Notes: a model not told the origin generated them from the letters alone. A stretch of 16,107 nucleotides of DNA from CAYFQH01 sp964345215 (GCA_964345215.1 CAYFQH010000045.1:1-16107); one strand, 5' to 3'. Numbered from the stretch's first letter, positions 1 to 7,040 are shown. Program-made: numbers and translations.

Positions 1-199
1 GCTTTTGCCCGATTAATTGAATAATAAAGGTTGTGGTTATGATTTTAGATATGGAGGCCAAGTCAAAAACCGCCTCTTTTGTACAGGCCACAGCATAAAA
101 ATAATGAGGCCGGTCCTTTTGGTGGCAGGCGCAAAGGGCTTGGTAATATAGGTGCCCCTGGCCACTGGTGAGCAGTTGATCAAGTGCGGTGGTGTTCAT
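1..199 (-). CDS. Serine beta-lactamase/esterase-family protein, 5' end only (truncated by window edge)
   Basis: Only the first 66 codons are inside the window. Reading on the minus strand from an ATG at 199-197, the product contains FDLASISKIITTT at about residues 45-57. This matches the S-x-x-K active-site block of the beta-lactamase/penicillin-binding-protein-like serine hydrolases (class C beta-lactamase family, COG1680), with Ser49 as the likely nucleophile and Lys52 as the base. A good ribosome binding site (AAAAGGAGC) lies just upstream of the ATG. There is no signal peptide in the first 30 residues, so a cytoplasmic hydrolase or esterase is more likely than a secreted resistance enzyme. 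Substrate cannot be inferred. The frame stays open to the window edge. Confidence 0.75.
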   Translation of the reverse strand, partial: MNTTALDQLLTSGQGHLYYQALCACHQKDRPHYFYAVACTKEAVFDLASISKIITTTFIIQLIGQK

Positions 200-673
200 A
201 CAGGCTCCTTTTGTAATATAGATACAAGGCAGAAACAATCCGGTTTTTATTTTCAATAACTGTTTTTTATATTAAAAAAAGTGATGAAAACAAGGTGCTT
301 TGTTCTCTTCTTTTAAGCTGAAAGCCAGTTACGTGGTCATTTTTCTTGCTTTTTGATTTATAAAACAAATAACGAATATATGCGCTTGGCTCCTCAATTT
401 GTTTCATTATAACATTCAAAAACCAATTAGCAAGGAAAAAAGGGTTTTAGAGAAGAGGGGAGGATTGCGCGTAAATAAACTGGCTACGTACATAAGAAGA
501 CAAAAAAGAAAAGCAAAAAGAGGACGGTGACCTTCTTTCATCTTAAAAATCAATGCGACAAAAAACCCAACCTCAAATAAAAACACCCCAAAAGTTAAAC
601 AGTCGCATACGCTGAAAACCAAAGAGGTGTTTTTTGCCTAAGGGCATCGCAGGAAAAATCCGGGCCCTATTTT
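200..673. other. Gene-poor AT-rich intergenic stretch
   Basis: This AT-rich stretch lies between the truncated hydrolase gene and the GNAT-ManA gene, both on the minus strand. I see no convincing gene. A minus-strand open frame at 416-622 would begin at TTG and encode two hydrophobic segments. It has no ribosome binding site at the TTG or at its internal ATG, so I treat it as chance or as a decayed membrane-protein remnant. The part nearest 199 must hold the promoter of the hydrolase gene, but no clear -35/-10 pair stands out. Confidence 0.5.
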
Positions 674-681
674 TTATAGGG
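654..681 (-). terminator. Possible terminator overlapping the GNAT-ManA stop codon
   Basis: On the minus strand CCCTAT and ATAGGG form a 6-bp stem with an A5 loop (665-681). It contains the TAA stop of the GNAT-ManA gene and is followed, after CCCGGA, by TTTTT at 658-654. The stem is short and the gap to the T run is long, so it is a weak candidate for the end of the three-gene operon. Confidence 0.35.
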
Positions 682-2134
682 TGGGCATCGATAAAATAAC
701 CTTTCCACTTCCTTCTATAACTATTTGGGGGCAGGCCGCAGGCAAAAGCACCGTGTGGCCCTTTTCCATTTTCACAAGGCTGGAGCCAGCCTTTAAGGTA
801 ACGGAGTCAAGGGCTGTAAGAATGCGAAAGCGGTTTTCGTCGGGTAAAAGGGTAAGGGCCTGGTTTACATTTAGCAACTCCAGGGTAAAAACCGGGTTTT
901 CCAAAAGGGTGGCCACTTTTTCTGTACGCCCAGTGGAAGAAACGGGGGATAAGCGAAAGTCAATATCCGTTACATCAATGGCCTTTTGCAAATGTAGTTC
1001 CCGTTTGTTTCCTTTGTCGTCGGTTCTGTCCCAGTCGTAAAAGCGGTAGGTCACATCGCTTGACTGCTGAATTTCATATAGCACAATGCCTGCCCCAATG
1101 GCATGGACACAACCGGCGGGAATAAAGCATACATCCCCCGGCTGCACGGTTACCCTGCGCAAAAGGGCTTCTACCTCTTTGCCCTGTTGGGCGGCGGCAT
1201 AAAGGGCCTCTTTGGTGGTGCCCTCTTTAATGCCGTATACCAGTTCCGCTCCGGGTTGGGCCTCTAAAATCAGCCAGGCTTCGGTTTTCCCCAGTTTGCC
1301 ATTTTCATTTTTACCGGCATAGGCATCGTTTGGGTGCACTTGAACGCTCAGGGGTTCCCTGGCATTTAACAGTTTTAGCAGCAAAGGAAAGGGCCCCTCC
1401 ACTTTTTTGCCTTGAAGCCTTTGGCCGTGGGCGGAAAGAAGCTCATCCAGCCCTTCTCCCTGGGAACTATGGCTAACCAGGCCGGCAATGGCACTTACTT
1501 CCAAGCTTTCGCCAGTTAAATCATCGGGGATATTTTTATTGTACTCCTTTAGCTGATTCCCGCCCCAGGGGGTCTGGGCCCCGTGACGGAAGGCCGGCAC
1601 CATGGGAATGGGCAGCAAGGGGCAATCAGGTGTAAGGGGGGCTTCAAAGCAAATAAAAGGGGCCTCTCTACCTCTAAAATACACCTGGCCGCTTTTGCGA
1701 TAGCCCATTTTTTCGTACAGGCCAATGGCTTTTTCATTTAGGGAATAGGTGTCAAAATGGAGGCTGTCAAAGGCCAAGTTGCGGGCAATCTCTTCAATTA
1801 AGTCCATTACCCTTTTGCCAATGCCCTGGCCCTGGAAGCTGGGGTGGATGACCAGCCGGTGCAAAATAATGGGCCTGCTGCCATACAGCCAGGGAATGGT
1901 TTTATACTGGGGCTCCTCCACCTGGTTTAAAACAAAGGCGCCAATCAAGGTTTCATCGTCAAATAAAAGGTACATATCCCCGTTGGATAAATCCTCGCCA
2001 ATCACTTCGGCATTGGGGTACTCTCCCCACTTCCACTGGGTGAGGCCCCTTCGGTTCATGTCTTCAATCACTTCTTTATACAGTTTCATAATTTGGTTTA
2101 GCTGCCAGTAATTGCCTTTGTCAAAAGTAATCAT
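674..2134 (-). CDS. manA: GNAT N-acetyltransferase fused to class I mannose-6-phosphate isomerase
   Basis: One 486-residue frame carries two enzymes. Residues 1-165 are a GNAT acetyltransferase, with the acetyl-CoA loop QGQGIGK at 101-107 preceded by RLVIHPSF, and the C-terminal LNEKAIGLYEKMGY signature. Residues 172-486 are a complete short bacterial type I phosphomannose isomerase, which interconverts mannose-6-P and fructose-6-P. It has PWGG at 189-192, the zinc ligands Gln265 and His267 (VQVHPND), Glu285 (GKTEAW) and His344 (PAGCVHAIGAG), and the TYRFYDWDR block. A free-standing ManA of about 315 residues would match the second half. The start is supported by GGAGGCG before the ATG and by an ATGA overlap with the upstream ABC gene, implying translational coupling. 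The GNAT substrate is unknown. The gene symbol applies to the C-terminal domain. Confidence 0.9.
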   Translation of the reverse strand: MITFDKGNYWQLNQIMKLYKEVIEDMNRRGLTQWKWGEYPNAEVIGEDLSNGDMYLLFDDETLIGAFVLNQVEEPQYKTIPWLYGSRPIILHRLVIHPSFQGQGIGKRVMDLIEEIARNLAFDSLHFDTYSLNEKAIGLYEKMGYRKSGQVYFRGREAPFICFEAPLTPDCPLLPIPMVPAFRHGAQTPWGGNQLKEYNKNIPDDLTGESLEVSAIAGLVSHSSQGEGLDELLSAHGQRLQGKKVEGPFPLLLKLLNAREPLSVQVHPNDAYAGKNENGKLGKTEAWLILEAQPGAELVYGIKEGTTKEALYAAAQQGKEVEALLRRVTVQPGDVCFIPAGCVHAIGAGIVLYEIQQSSDVTYRFYDWDRTDDKGNKRELHLQKAIDVTDIDFRLSPVSSTGRTEKVATLLENPVFTLELLNVNQALTLLPDENRFRILTALDSVTLKAGSSLVKMEKGHTVLLPAACPQIVIEGSGKVILSMPTL

Positions 2135-3903
2135 GCTGTCGCCTCCGTATATGTATGGTACAGATCGTAATAAATGCCCTGTTTCTTCATTAGTTCATCG
2201 TGGGTACCAATTTCCTCTACCCCTTGCTCGGTTAAAACCCAGATGACCGATGCGTTTTTAATGGTGGTCAGCCTATGGGCGATGGTAAAGGTAGTGCGGC
2301 CCTTGGCCAGGGTTTCCAGAGATTTTTGCACCAGCCGCTCGCTTTCGTTATCAAGGGCCGAGGTGGCCTCGTCTAAAATTAAAATAGGCGGGTTTTTAAG
2401 AAAGACCCGGGCAATGGAAATACGTTGTTTTTGCCCGCCGGAAAGCTTGACTCCCCGCTCACCTACATAAGTATTGTAGCCTTCGGGAAACTCCATAATA
2501 AAATCGTGGGCCCCGGCCTGTTTGGCGGCGGTCATTACGTCGCTTTGGGTAGCGTCAGGCCTGCCATAGGCAATGTTTTCAAAAATGCTGCCGGAAAAAA
2601 GGTAGACCTCCTGCTGAACCATACCAATGTTTTGCCTTAGGGAGTACTGGGTAACGGTGCGGATGTCTGTTCCGTCAATGGTGATGCGCCCGTCGCTTAC
2701 ATCATAAAACCGGGGGATTAAGTTACACAAGGTAGTTTTACCGCTGCCTGAAGGGCCTACCAGGGCTACGTTTTCCCCAGCGGGCACAGACAAGTTGATG
2801 CGGGAGAGAACTTCTTTATTGTCATCTTCGTACTTAAAAGAAACATCCTCAAAGGCAATGTTGCCCTGAACTTTTTTAAGCGCCTTGGCCTTAGGCATAT
2901 CTTTAATATCAGCCGGGGTGTCCATCACCTCGCAAAAGCGCTCAATCCCCGTCATCCCCCGCTGAAACTGTTCGGTAAACTCTACAATGCGGCGAATGGA
3001 GGTTAACAAGGTAGATACGTACAATATATAGGCAGTATAATCCCCAGGGGTAATTTTACCGTCGATTAAAAACAGGGCACCCACAATAATGACGGTAATA
3101 TACATCAGCCCGTCAAAAACACGGGTGGTTGTGTTAAAACCTGCCATGGCATGGTATTGGCGCCGCTTAATATCTAAAAACTTTTGGTTGCCTTCTTCAA
3201 ATTTTTCCTCTTCCACGGCTTCGTTAGCAAAGGACTTCACCACCCGAATACCCAGCAGGCTGTCTTCCACCTGGGCATTTATTTCTCCAATTTGGTGGCG
3301 GGATTCAGCAAAGGTCGCCCGCATTTTTTTATTAAAGTACCTGGAAGCTACCAGCATTAAGGGTACCATCATAAAAATAAGCAGGGTAAGCCATAAGTTC
3401 ATCCCCGATAAAATAATGAAGGAGGCAGTAATTTTAATGCCCGCAATAAAAAACTCCTCGGGGCAATGGTGGGCAAATTCCGTAATGTCAAACAAATCAC
3501 TGGTAATACGGGCCATAATCTGGCCAATTTTAGTGTTGCTGTAATAAGAGAAGGACAGCTGCTGTAAATGGTGGAATAAATCTCGGCGCATATCCGTTTC
3601 AATATGGCTGCCCATAATATGGCCGATGGAGTTCATATAGTAATTGGCTGCAGCATCGATAATGCGCAAAACCACATAAATGCCGCCCAATTTCAAAACA
3701 AAGTTGGCCGTAAGGGAAGAAATATCGCCAATGGCCCGGTTGGTAATGGCCCGCACAATTAAAGGCAGTACCAATTCACAAAGGGTGGTTAGAGCGGCGC
3801 AAAACAGATCAAAGGCCAGGGTTTTTCGGTACTTTTTAAAATAAGGGGCAAAGCGGGCCAGGAGAACTGAAGTTTTCATGTTTCGCATAGGGTAAAAAAG
3901 CAT
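2131..3903 (-). CDS. ABC-type exporter half-transporter, fused membrane and ATPase domains
   Basis: This 590-residue protein has the layout of MsbA/LmrA-type exporters. A six-helix membrane domain covers about residues 25-325, and a nucleotide-binding domain follows with Walker A GPSGSGKT (383-390), a Q-loop near 430 (MVQQEVYLFSGS), signature LSGGQKQR (487-494), Walker B ILILDEATSALD (about 507-518) and the H-loop histidine at 543. All catalytic motifs are intact, so it should hydrolyse ATP, probably as a homodimer exporting a hydrophobic compound, lipid or drug. The start is ambiguous: the ATG at 3903 has AGAAAGG directly abutting it, whereas ATGs at 3888 or 3879 leave a long spacing. Its last four bases overlap the GNAT-ManA start, and it lies 74 bases after the membrane-anchored protein gene, so the three probably form one operon. 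Substrate unknown. Confidence 0.92.
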   Translation of the reverse strand: MLFYPMRNMKTSVLLARFAPYFKKYRKTLAFDLFCAALTTLCELVLPLIVRAITNRAIGDISSLTANFVLKLGGIYVVLRIIDAAANYYMNSIGHIMGSHIETDMRRDLFHHLQQLSFSYYSNTKIGQIMARITSDLFDITEFAHHCPEEFFIAGIKITASFIILSGMNLWLTLLIFMMVPLMLVASRYFNKKMRATFAESRHQIGEINAQVEDSLLGIRVVKSFANEAVEEEKFEEGNQKFLDIKRRQYHAMAGFNTTTRVFDGLMYITVIIVGALFLIDGKITPGDYTAYILYVSTLLTSIRRIVEFTEQFQRGMTGIERFCEVMDTPADIKDMPKAKALKKVQGNIAFEDVSFKYEDDNKEVLSRINLSVPAGENVALVGPSGSGKTTLCNLIPRFYDVSDGRITIDGTDIRTVTQYSLRQNIGMVQQEVYLFSGSIFENIAYGRPDATQSDVMTAAKQAGAHDFIMEFPEGYNTYVGERGVKLSGGQKQRISIARVFLKNPPILILDEATSALDNESERLVQKSLETLAKGRTTFTIAHRLTTIKNASVIWVLTEQGVEEIGTHDELMKKQGIYYDLYHTYTEATA

Positions 3904-3977
3904 CCTTTCTGTAGGTAAGTCACTTTCCGTAGGTAAGGTGGCCGGTTATATCTCATTTTGATGGTATCAAGCCCCGG

Positions 3978-4661
3978 TTACGGGGTCGGAGCCACTTCAA
4001 TTAAAGGCGGCGGGTCGGTTTGGCCGGCGGCCGCCTCTGTCTCCTCGTCAAAGGGCTGGGCTAAAAGCACGGTACTGCGCCCCAAGGCTGAGAGTTGATC
4101 TTTTAATGTTGTGGGAACCGTAAGGGCGTACAGAGCCAGGTTTCCCTGGGCGTGCAGGCGCAGGTCGCCGCTGCCCTCCATCCTCACAGCAGGAAAAATA
4201 CTCAAATATTCCTGGCTGGTGGTTAAGTGCAGTTTTTCTTTGCCCAAAAGGCTAAAAGCTTCTTTGGGGTAGATGGAATACAGGGATATGGGGGTTGCCT
4301 CCTTCACCGTGTATGTAAGGCGGGCCACCCGGGCATAGCCCTGTTCATAGGCCAAGTCATATAAATCGGCCCCTAAAAAAACAATCGATTCATCCTCTTG
4401 CAAAAACATCAGGGGGCCGGGAAAAAGATAGGTTAAATCGCCAATTTGTGAAATCTGGGTTACCTGATGGGGGGCCTGGGGTGAAAGAACATCTCTGGGT
4501 ATAAACAGGCTATCCTGCTCCTGCTGGGTAGGGTCTTTCTCCGGCTCGATTAAAATGGCCAACACATAAAAAAGGGCAATAAAAACAAGGGCCAAAAAGA
4601 AGAGAAATAATCGCTTTATGGTTTTTTTAACAGCACCATCACTTTTATTTTGCTTACTCAT
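3978..4661 (-). CDS. Membrane-anchored protein of unknown function
   Basis: I do not recognise a family. With the ATG at 4661 the product is 227 residues. It has a basic N-terminus (KKTIKR), one strongly hydrophobic segment at about residues 16-38, and a roughly 190-residue domain that should lie outside the membrane. That domain looks like mixed beta-strand sequence, and the tail is rich in acidic residues and proline. A TTG nine bases further upstream is also in frame, but AGAAGG sits nine bases before the ATG, which decides for the ATG. It is the first gene of an operon with the ABC exporter, driven by an extended -10 promoter near 4716. An accessory or extracytoplasmic role beside the exporter is inference from position only. 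Confidence 0.7.
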   Translation of the reverse strand: MSKQNKSDGAVKKTIKRLFLFFLALVFIALFYVLAILIEPEKDPTQQEQDSLFIPRDVLSPQAPHQVTQISQIGDLTYLFPGPLMFLQEDESIVFLGADLYDLAYEQGYARVARLTYTVKEATPISLYSIYPKEAFSLLGKEKLHLTTSQEYLSIFPAVRMEGSGDLRLHAQGNLALYALTVPTTLKDQLSALGRSTVLLAQPFDEETEAAAGQTDPPPLIEVAPTP

Positions 4662-4693
4662 AAAATACAACCTTCTATTTGTTTGGTAGGGGT

Positions 4694-4714
4694 AAAAAGG
4701 GGTAACCCCTTTTT
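4694..4714. promoter_or_regulatory. Perfect palindrome at the transcription start of the exporter operon
   Basis: AAAAAGGGG (4694-4702) and CCCCTTTTT (4706-4714) are exact inverted repeats around TAA. The site lies just downstream of the minus-strand -10 box, where transcription should begin. It could be a repressor operator, or on the minus transcript a very short G4/C4 hairpin followed by Ts that attenuates early elongation. It could also act as a plus-strand terminator, but no plus-strand gene lies upstream. Confidence 0.4.
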
Positions 4715-4715
4715 T

Positions 4716-4724
4716 ATTATAGCA
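4716..4724 (-). promoter_or_regulatory. Extended -10 promoter of the membrane protein/ABC/GNAT-ManA operon
   Basis: The minus strand reads TGCTATAAT, a perfect sigma-A -10 hexamer (4716-4721) with the extended -10 TG. No good -35 is present at 16-18 bases (best is TACATT), as is common for extended -10 promoters. It predicts a leader of about 45-50 bases before the ATG at 4661. Confidence 0.6.
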
Positions 4725-4924
4725 TAAGGCAAAAAAGAAATGTAGAAATAAACAAAAGGATTGGCTAAAAACCGGCTATTGACTGGAAACCCAATGAGCG
4801 GGTAGCAGAGGCTGGCTTGTGCAAAGGGCCTTTTTTAAACCCGATGGGCTTTAGTATTTATTTTGTATTGATAACAGCTCAGTCTGCCGAATGAAACAGG
4901 AGATGCAAATACCGTTAAGAAAAA
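4725..4924. other. Divergent intergenic region, no gene seen
   Basis: About 200 bases separate the two divergent promoters. A few weak hairpins can be drawn, such as ACCC-GAT-GGGC near 4840-4850. There is no convincing gene, tRNA or known riboswitch. A manganese yybP-ykoY riboswitch was looked for because mntP follows, but its conserved 3' elements are absent and the region lies upstream of the mntP promoter. Confidence 0.45.
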
Positions 4925-4953
4925 TTGACAAGTCAAGGGGCCAATGATAAAAT
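4925..4953 (+). promoter_or_regulatory. Strong mntP promoter with a palindrome over the -35
   Basis: A consensus -35 TTGACA (4925-4930) is followed after 17 bases by TAAAAT (4948-4953), itself preceded by TGA as an extended -10. The -35 is embedded in the inverted repeat TTGAC-AA-GTCAA (4925-4936), a plausible binding site for a repressor. The leader to the GTG start is only about 40 bases. Confidence 0.75.
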
Positions 4954-5000
4954 GTAAAGCCCTTTAGATTTTATCAATACATCAGCAGGGAGAGACGGCT

Positions 5001-5564
5001 GTGACCTATTCCGAACTTTTTATAATTGCCATTGGCCTTTCAATGGATGCCTTTGCCGCAGCCCTGTGCAAGGGCCTTTGCCTTAGAAAGGTAACCATTA
5101 AACAAGCCGCCCTGGTGGGTTTGTTTTTTGGGGGCTTCCAAGCTTTAATGCCTTTTGTTGGCTGGGCCTTGGGAACCCAGTTTTCTAAATACATTACCAG
5201 CCTTGACCACTGGATTGCCCTTGTTTTATTAGGGCTTATCGGCGGCAAAATGATCTATGAAGCCTTCAAAAAAGGCCAGGAAGAGGTAAACTGCGATTTA
5301 ACCCTGGGCCTTAAAGAACTTACGGTTATGGCCATCGCCACCAGCATTGACGCCTTGGTTGTAGGCATTACCTTTGCCACCTTAAGCACCCAAATCATAC
5401 CGGCCATTTCAATAATTGGCATCACCACCTTCCTCCTTTCGGTTGCAGGGGTATATATTGGTAAAACCTTTGGGGTCCGCTATAAGCAAAAGGCGGAACT
5501 CATTGGGGGCATGATTTTGTTGGCCATGGGGCTGAAGATATTTATTGAACACATGTGGCTGTAA
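5001..5564 (+). CDS. mntP: Manganese efflux pump MntP
   Basis: This 187-residue protein is almost entirely hydrophobic with six predicted membrane helices, the size and layout of the MntP (DUF204/YebN) family, which exports Mn2+ from the cytoplasm. The two related halves show the family's paired acidic motifs: GLSMDAFA with Asp16 in the first helix and ATSIDALVVG with Asp117 in the fourth. GGFQALMP (44-51) is also typical. The start is GTG, supported by AGGGAGAG upstream. It stands alone between a strong promoter and a terminator-like hairpin. Unlike several characterised mntP genes it has no room for a yybP-ykoY leader, so control is more likely at the palindrome over the -35. Confidence 0.93.
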   Translation: MTYSELFIIAIGLSMDAFAAALCKGLCLRKVTIKQAALVGLFFGGFQALMPFVGWALGTQFSKYITSLDHWIALVLLGLIGGKMIYEAFKKGQEEVNCDLTLGLKELTVMAIATSIDALVVGITFATLSTQIIPAISIIGITTFLLSVAGVYIGKTFGVRYKQKAELIGGMILLAMGLKIFIEHMWL

Positions 5565-5589
5565 AAAACAGATAAGAAACCCTAACTCA

Positions 5590-5620
5590 AAGGGCACGGC
5601 GTTGTTCCGTGCCCTTTCGT
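5590..5620 (+). terminator. Hairpin terminator after mntP
   Basis: AAAGGGCACGG (5590-5600) pairs exactly with CCGTGCCCTTT (5608-5618) around a 7-base loop, giving an 11-bp stem 25 bases after the mntP stop. The T tract is only the TTT of the stem followed by CGTCTG, so termination may be incomplete. Confidence 0.65.
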
Positions 5621-5640
5621 CTGCCAAAAAACCAAAAGAA

Positions 5641-5790
5641 ATACCGCATAAAAAAAGCGTCAATGAAAGGTCAAGGGATTTTTGCCGGAAACAATAAAAA
5701 AATACGGAACAGCCCTGATCTTTCGAATGTTTTTAACCATTTTTTACATAAAAAGCGCTGCCTTGACCTTATACCGACTTATGCGGTGTT
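5641..5790. repeat. Interrupted inverted repeat in the mntP-pirin gap
   Basis: Two nested pairs of arms face each other. ACCGCATAA (5643-5651) matches TTATGCGGT (5779-5787), and AAGGTCAAGG (5667-5676) matches CCTTGACCTT (5761-5770). Together they could fold about 145 bases into a long hairpin with an AT-rich 84-base interior. A plus-strand open frame crosses the region but has no ribosome binding site and begins inside the mntP terminator, so I do not call it a gene. It may be a small structured RNA, a decayed miniature mobile element, or chance. Confidence 0.45.
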
Positions 5791-5826
5791 GACCAAAGGC
5801 AAAAGATAAAATAAGCCTTCAAAAGC

Positions 5827-5885
5827 CTGTGCCTTTTTCAGGCGTTTGGTTTGTTAACAGCTTTCATTAAAATGAAGGTTGTTTG
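5827..5885. other. Small hairpins between the pirin stop and the inverted repeat
   Basis: Downstream of the pirin gene lie two short inverted repeats: GCCTG/CAGGC around a TGCCTTTTT loop near 5825-5843, and TTCATT/AATGAA near 5863-5876. Either could help end pirin transcription, but neither has a clear T tract on the minus strand. Nothing else is evident. Confidence 0.3.
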
Positions 5886-5914
5886 ATTAAAAGCCCCACA
5901 GGATATTTCAATTT

Positions 5915-6901
5915 TTATTTGCCAGGCGGGTATTCCACACTGCCATCGCTATGTTTTGCAAAACGGCCCGAATCCTTAGGGTTAACAGGCCCTCCCACGT
6001 CCCAGGGCCAGCCCCCAAACTGGGTGGCTTGGTAATCTTCATAAGCTTTTATAATTTCGGCTTGGCTGTTCATTACGAAGGGGCCATAGGCCGCCACGGG
6101 TTCGTGAATGGGCTCTCCTTCCAAAAGTAGAATATAGCTTGCTTTACTGCCGTTTTCAATGATGATGTCTGCATCGGATTTAGCTTCTACATAGGTTTTT
6201 GAACTGATTTGCCGTTCTTCAATGGTTAGGCTCTCTCCCTGGTAATAATACAGCATCCGCCCAGCGGTTTTGCTGGTGGCCCTCAAGGTAAAACGGGCTT
6301 TTGGGCCCAACTCAATCAGCCAAATGGCCACATGGTTGCTTTTATCTGCTGCCCAGGAGTTGGGGGCCGGGGCCGGTGGGGAAATGCCCTTGTAATCTCC
6401 TGCGACCAGCTTTATTTTATAGGGATGCCCTTCTTCATCTTTTTCGGTAATAAGGGGAATTTCCTCAGCCCAGAGCATTTTATAGTGAGGGGGTACCATT
6501 TTGCTTTTTGCAGGCAGGTTAAGCCAAATTTGAAAAAGTTCAAAGGGGTTTTCCTTATCTTCGTACACCAAAGGAAACATTTCGCAGTGCTGCAGGCCAG
6601 CACCTGCCGTCATCCACTGTACGTCCCCCTGGCCATAGCGGCCGGCACCTTGGGCGCTGTCGGTATGGTCAACAAATCCCTCTTGTACAAGGGTTACGGT
6701 TTCAAAGCCCCGGTGGGGGTGAACGGGAAAACCGGGAATTTTATCCCCATGATACATTCGCCAAAGAGCGCTTTCGTCAAAATCCTGGCCGATATCCCGC
6801 CCTTCAATATAGTAGGTGGGTTCCATTTCGCTGTTTCCAAGGGGGTAAAAATCCCGGTGATGGGCCGTTAAAATAAAGGGAGATTTTGTTGGCAGCCGCA
6901 G
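5915..6901 (-). CDS. Pirin-family protein (bicupin), probable CTG start
   Basis: This is a pirin-family double cupin. From the first ATG (6826) the protein has 303 residues. The metal-binding set is intact: His36 and His38 in HPHRGFETVT, then His80 and Glu82 in AGAGLQHCEMFP. LFQIWLNLPAKSKMVPPHY and YGPFVMNSQAEI are typical linker and second-cupin blocks. Homologues I recall extend further upstream with an HHxDxYPxGN stretch, and the frame here continues upstream with HHRDFYPLGN and no stop. The only start that keeps this and fits the strong AAGGAGG (6912-6918) is CTG at 6901, giving 328 residues; the 6826 ATG has only weak GGAAA upstream. Some pirins have quercetinase activity, others regulate transcription; the function here is open. 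It has its own extended -10 promoter. Confidence 0.85.
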   Translation of the reverse strand: MRLPTKSPFILTAHHRDFYPLGNSEMEPTYYIEGRDIGQDFDESALWRMYHGDKIPGFPVHPHRGFETVTLVQEGFVDHTDSAQGAGRYGQGDVQWMTAGAGLQHCEMFPLVYEDKENPFELFQIWLNLPAKSKMVPPHYKMLWAEEIPLITEKDEEGHPYKIKLVAGDYKGISPPAPAPNSWAADKSNHVAIWLIELGPKARFTLRATSKTAGRMLYYYQGESLTIEERQISSKTYVEAKSDADIIIENGSKASYILLLEGEPIHEPVAAYGPFVMNSQAEIIKAYEDYQATQFGGWPWDVGGPVNPKDSGRFAKHSDGSVEYPPGK

Positions 6902-6911
6902 CCCAAAAGAG

Positions 6912-6918
6912 CCTCCTT
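6912..6918 (-). promoter_or_regulatory. Ribosome binding site that decides the pirin start
   Basis: AAGGAGG is a near-perfect Shine-Dalgarno sequence. It lies 86 bases before the first in-frame ATG but 10 bases before an in-frame CTG (6901). A TTG five bases away is in another frame and stops after 12 codons. The site therefore argues for initiation at CTG. Confidence 0.55.
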
Positions 6919-6939
6919 ATGTATTTTATTCTTTACTTT

Positions 6940-6948
6940 ATTATACCA
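6940..6948 (-). promoter_or_regulatory. Extended -10 promoter of the pirin gene
   Basis: The minus strand reads TGGTATAAT, a perfect -10 hexamer at 6940-6945 with the extended TG. The best -35 is TTTTCA at 6962-6967 (16-base spacer), which overlaps the edge of the neighbouring hairpin element. A start near 6933 leaves a leader of about 30 bases containing the AAGGAGG. Confidence 0.6.
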
Positions 6949-6962
6949 AATTTTGTCAAATT

Positions 6963-6989
6963 GAAAAAGCCGGCATAGAATGCCGGCTT
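6963..6989 (-). terminator. Intrinsic terminator at the left end of the element
   Basis: On the minus strand a 10-bp perfect stem (AAGCCGGCAT and its complement, loop TCT) is followed by TTTTTC. It has textbook terminator form and lies just upstream of the pirin promoter, so it would stop transcripts running leftward from serS. Confidence 0.6.
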
Positions 6990-7040
6990 CAGACTGTCAA
7001 AAAAACCCCAAACGTAAAGCGTGGGATGCATGAAGGCGGC

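Noticed and set aside
416..622. Minus-strand frame for a 68-residue protein with two hydrophobic stretches
   Set aside because: It starts at TTG with no ribosome binding site, its internal ATG also lacks one, and AT-rich DNA readily gives Phe/Leu-rich frames. It is kept only as a possible remnant.
674..1634. Separate manA gene starting at an internal ATG (MVPAF)
   Set aside because: Homology to ManA already begins a few residues upstream (LLPIP), no ribosome binding site precedes the internal ATG, and the frame is continuous with the GNAT domain.
681..2111. Plus-strand frames opposite the GNAT-ManA gene
   Set aside because: They are shadows of the well-supported minus-strand gene, without homology or start signals.
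4770..4924. Possible yybP-ykoY manganese riboswitch before mntP (GGGTAGC-like start)
   Set aside because: The conserved 3' elements are not present, and the region lies upstream of the consensus mntP promoter, so it would not be in the leader.
5609..5809. Plus-strand frame after mntP
   Set aside because: It begins inside the terminator hairpin, has no ribosome binding site, and is better explained by the inverted-repeat structure there.
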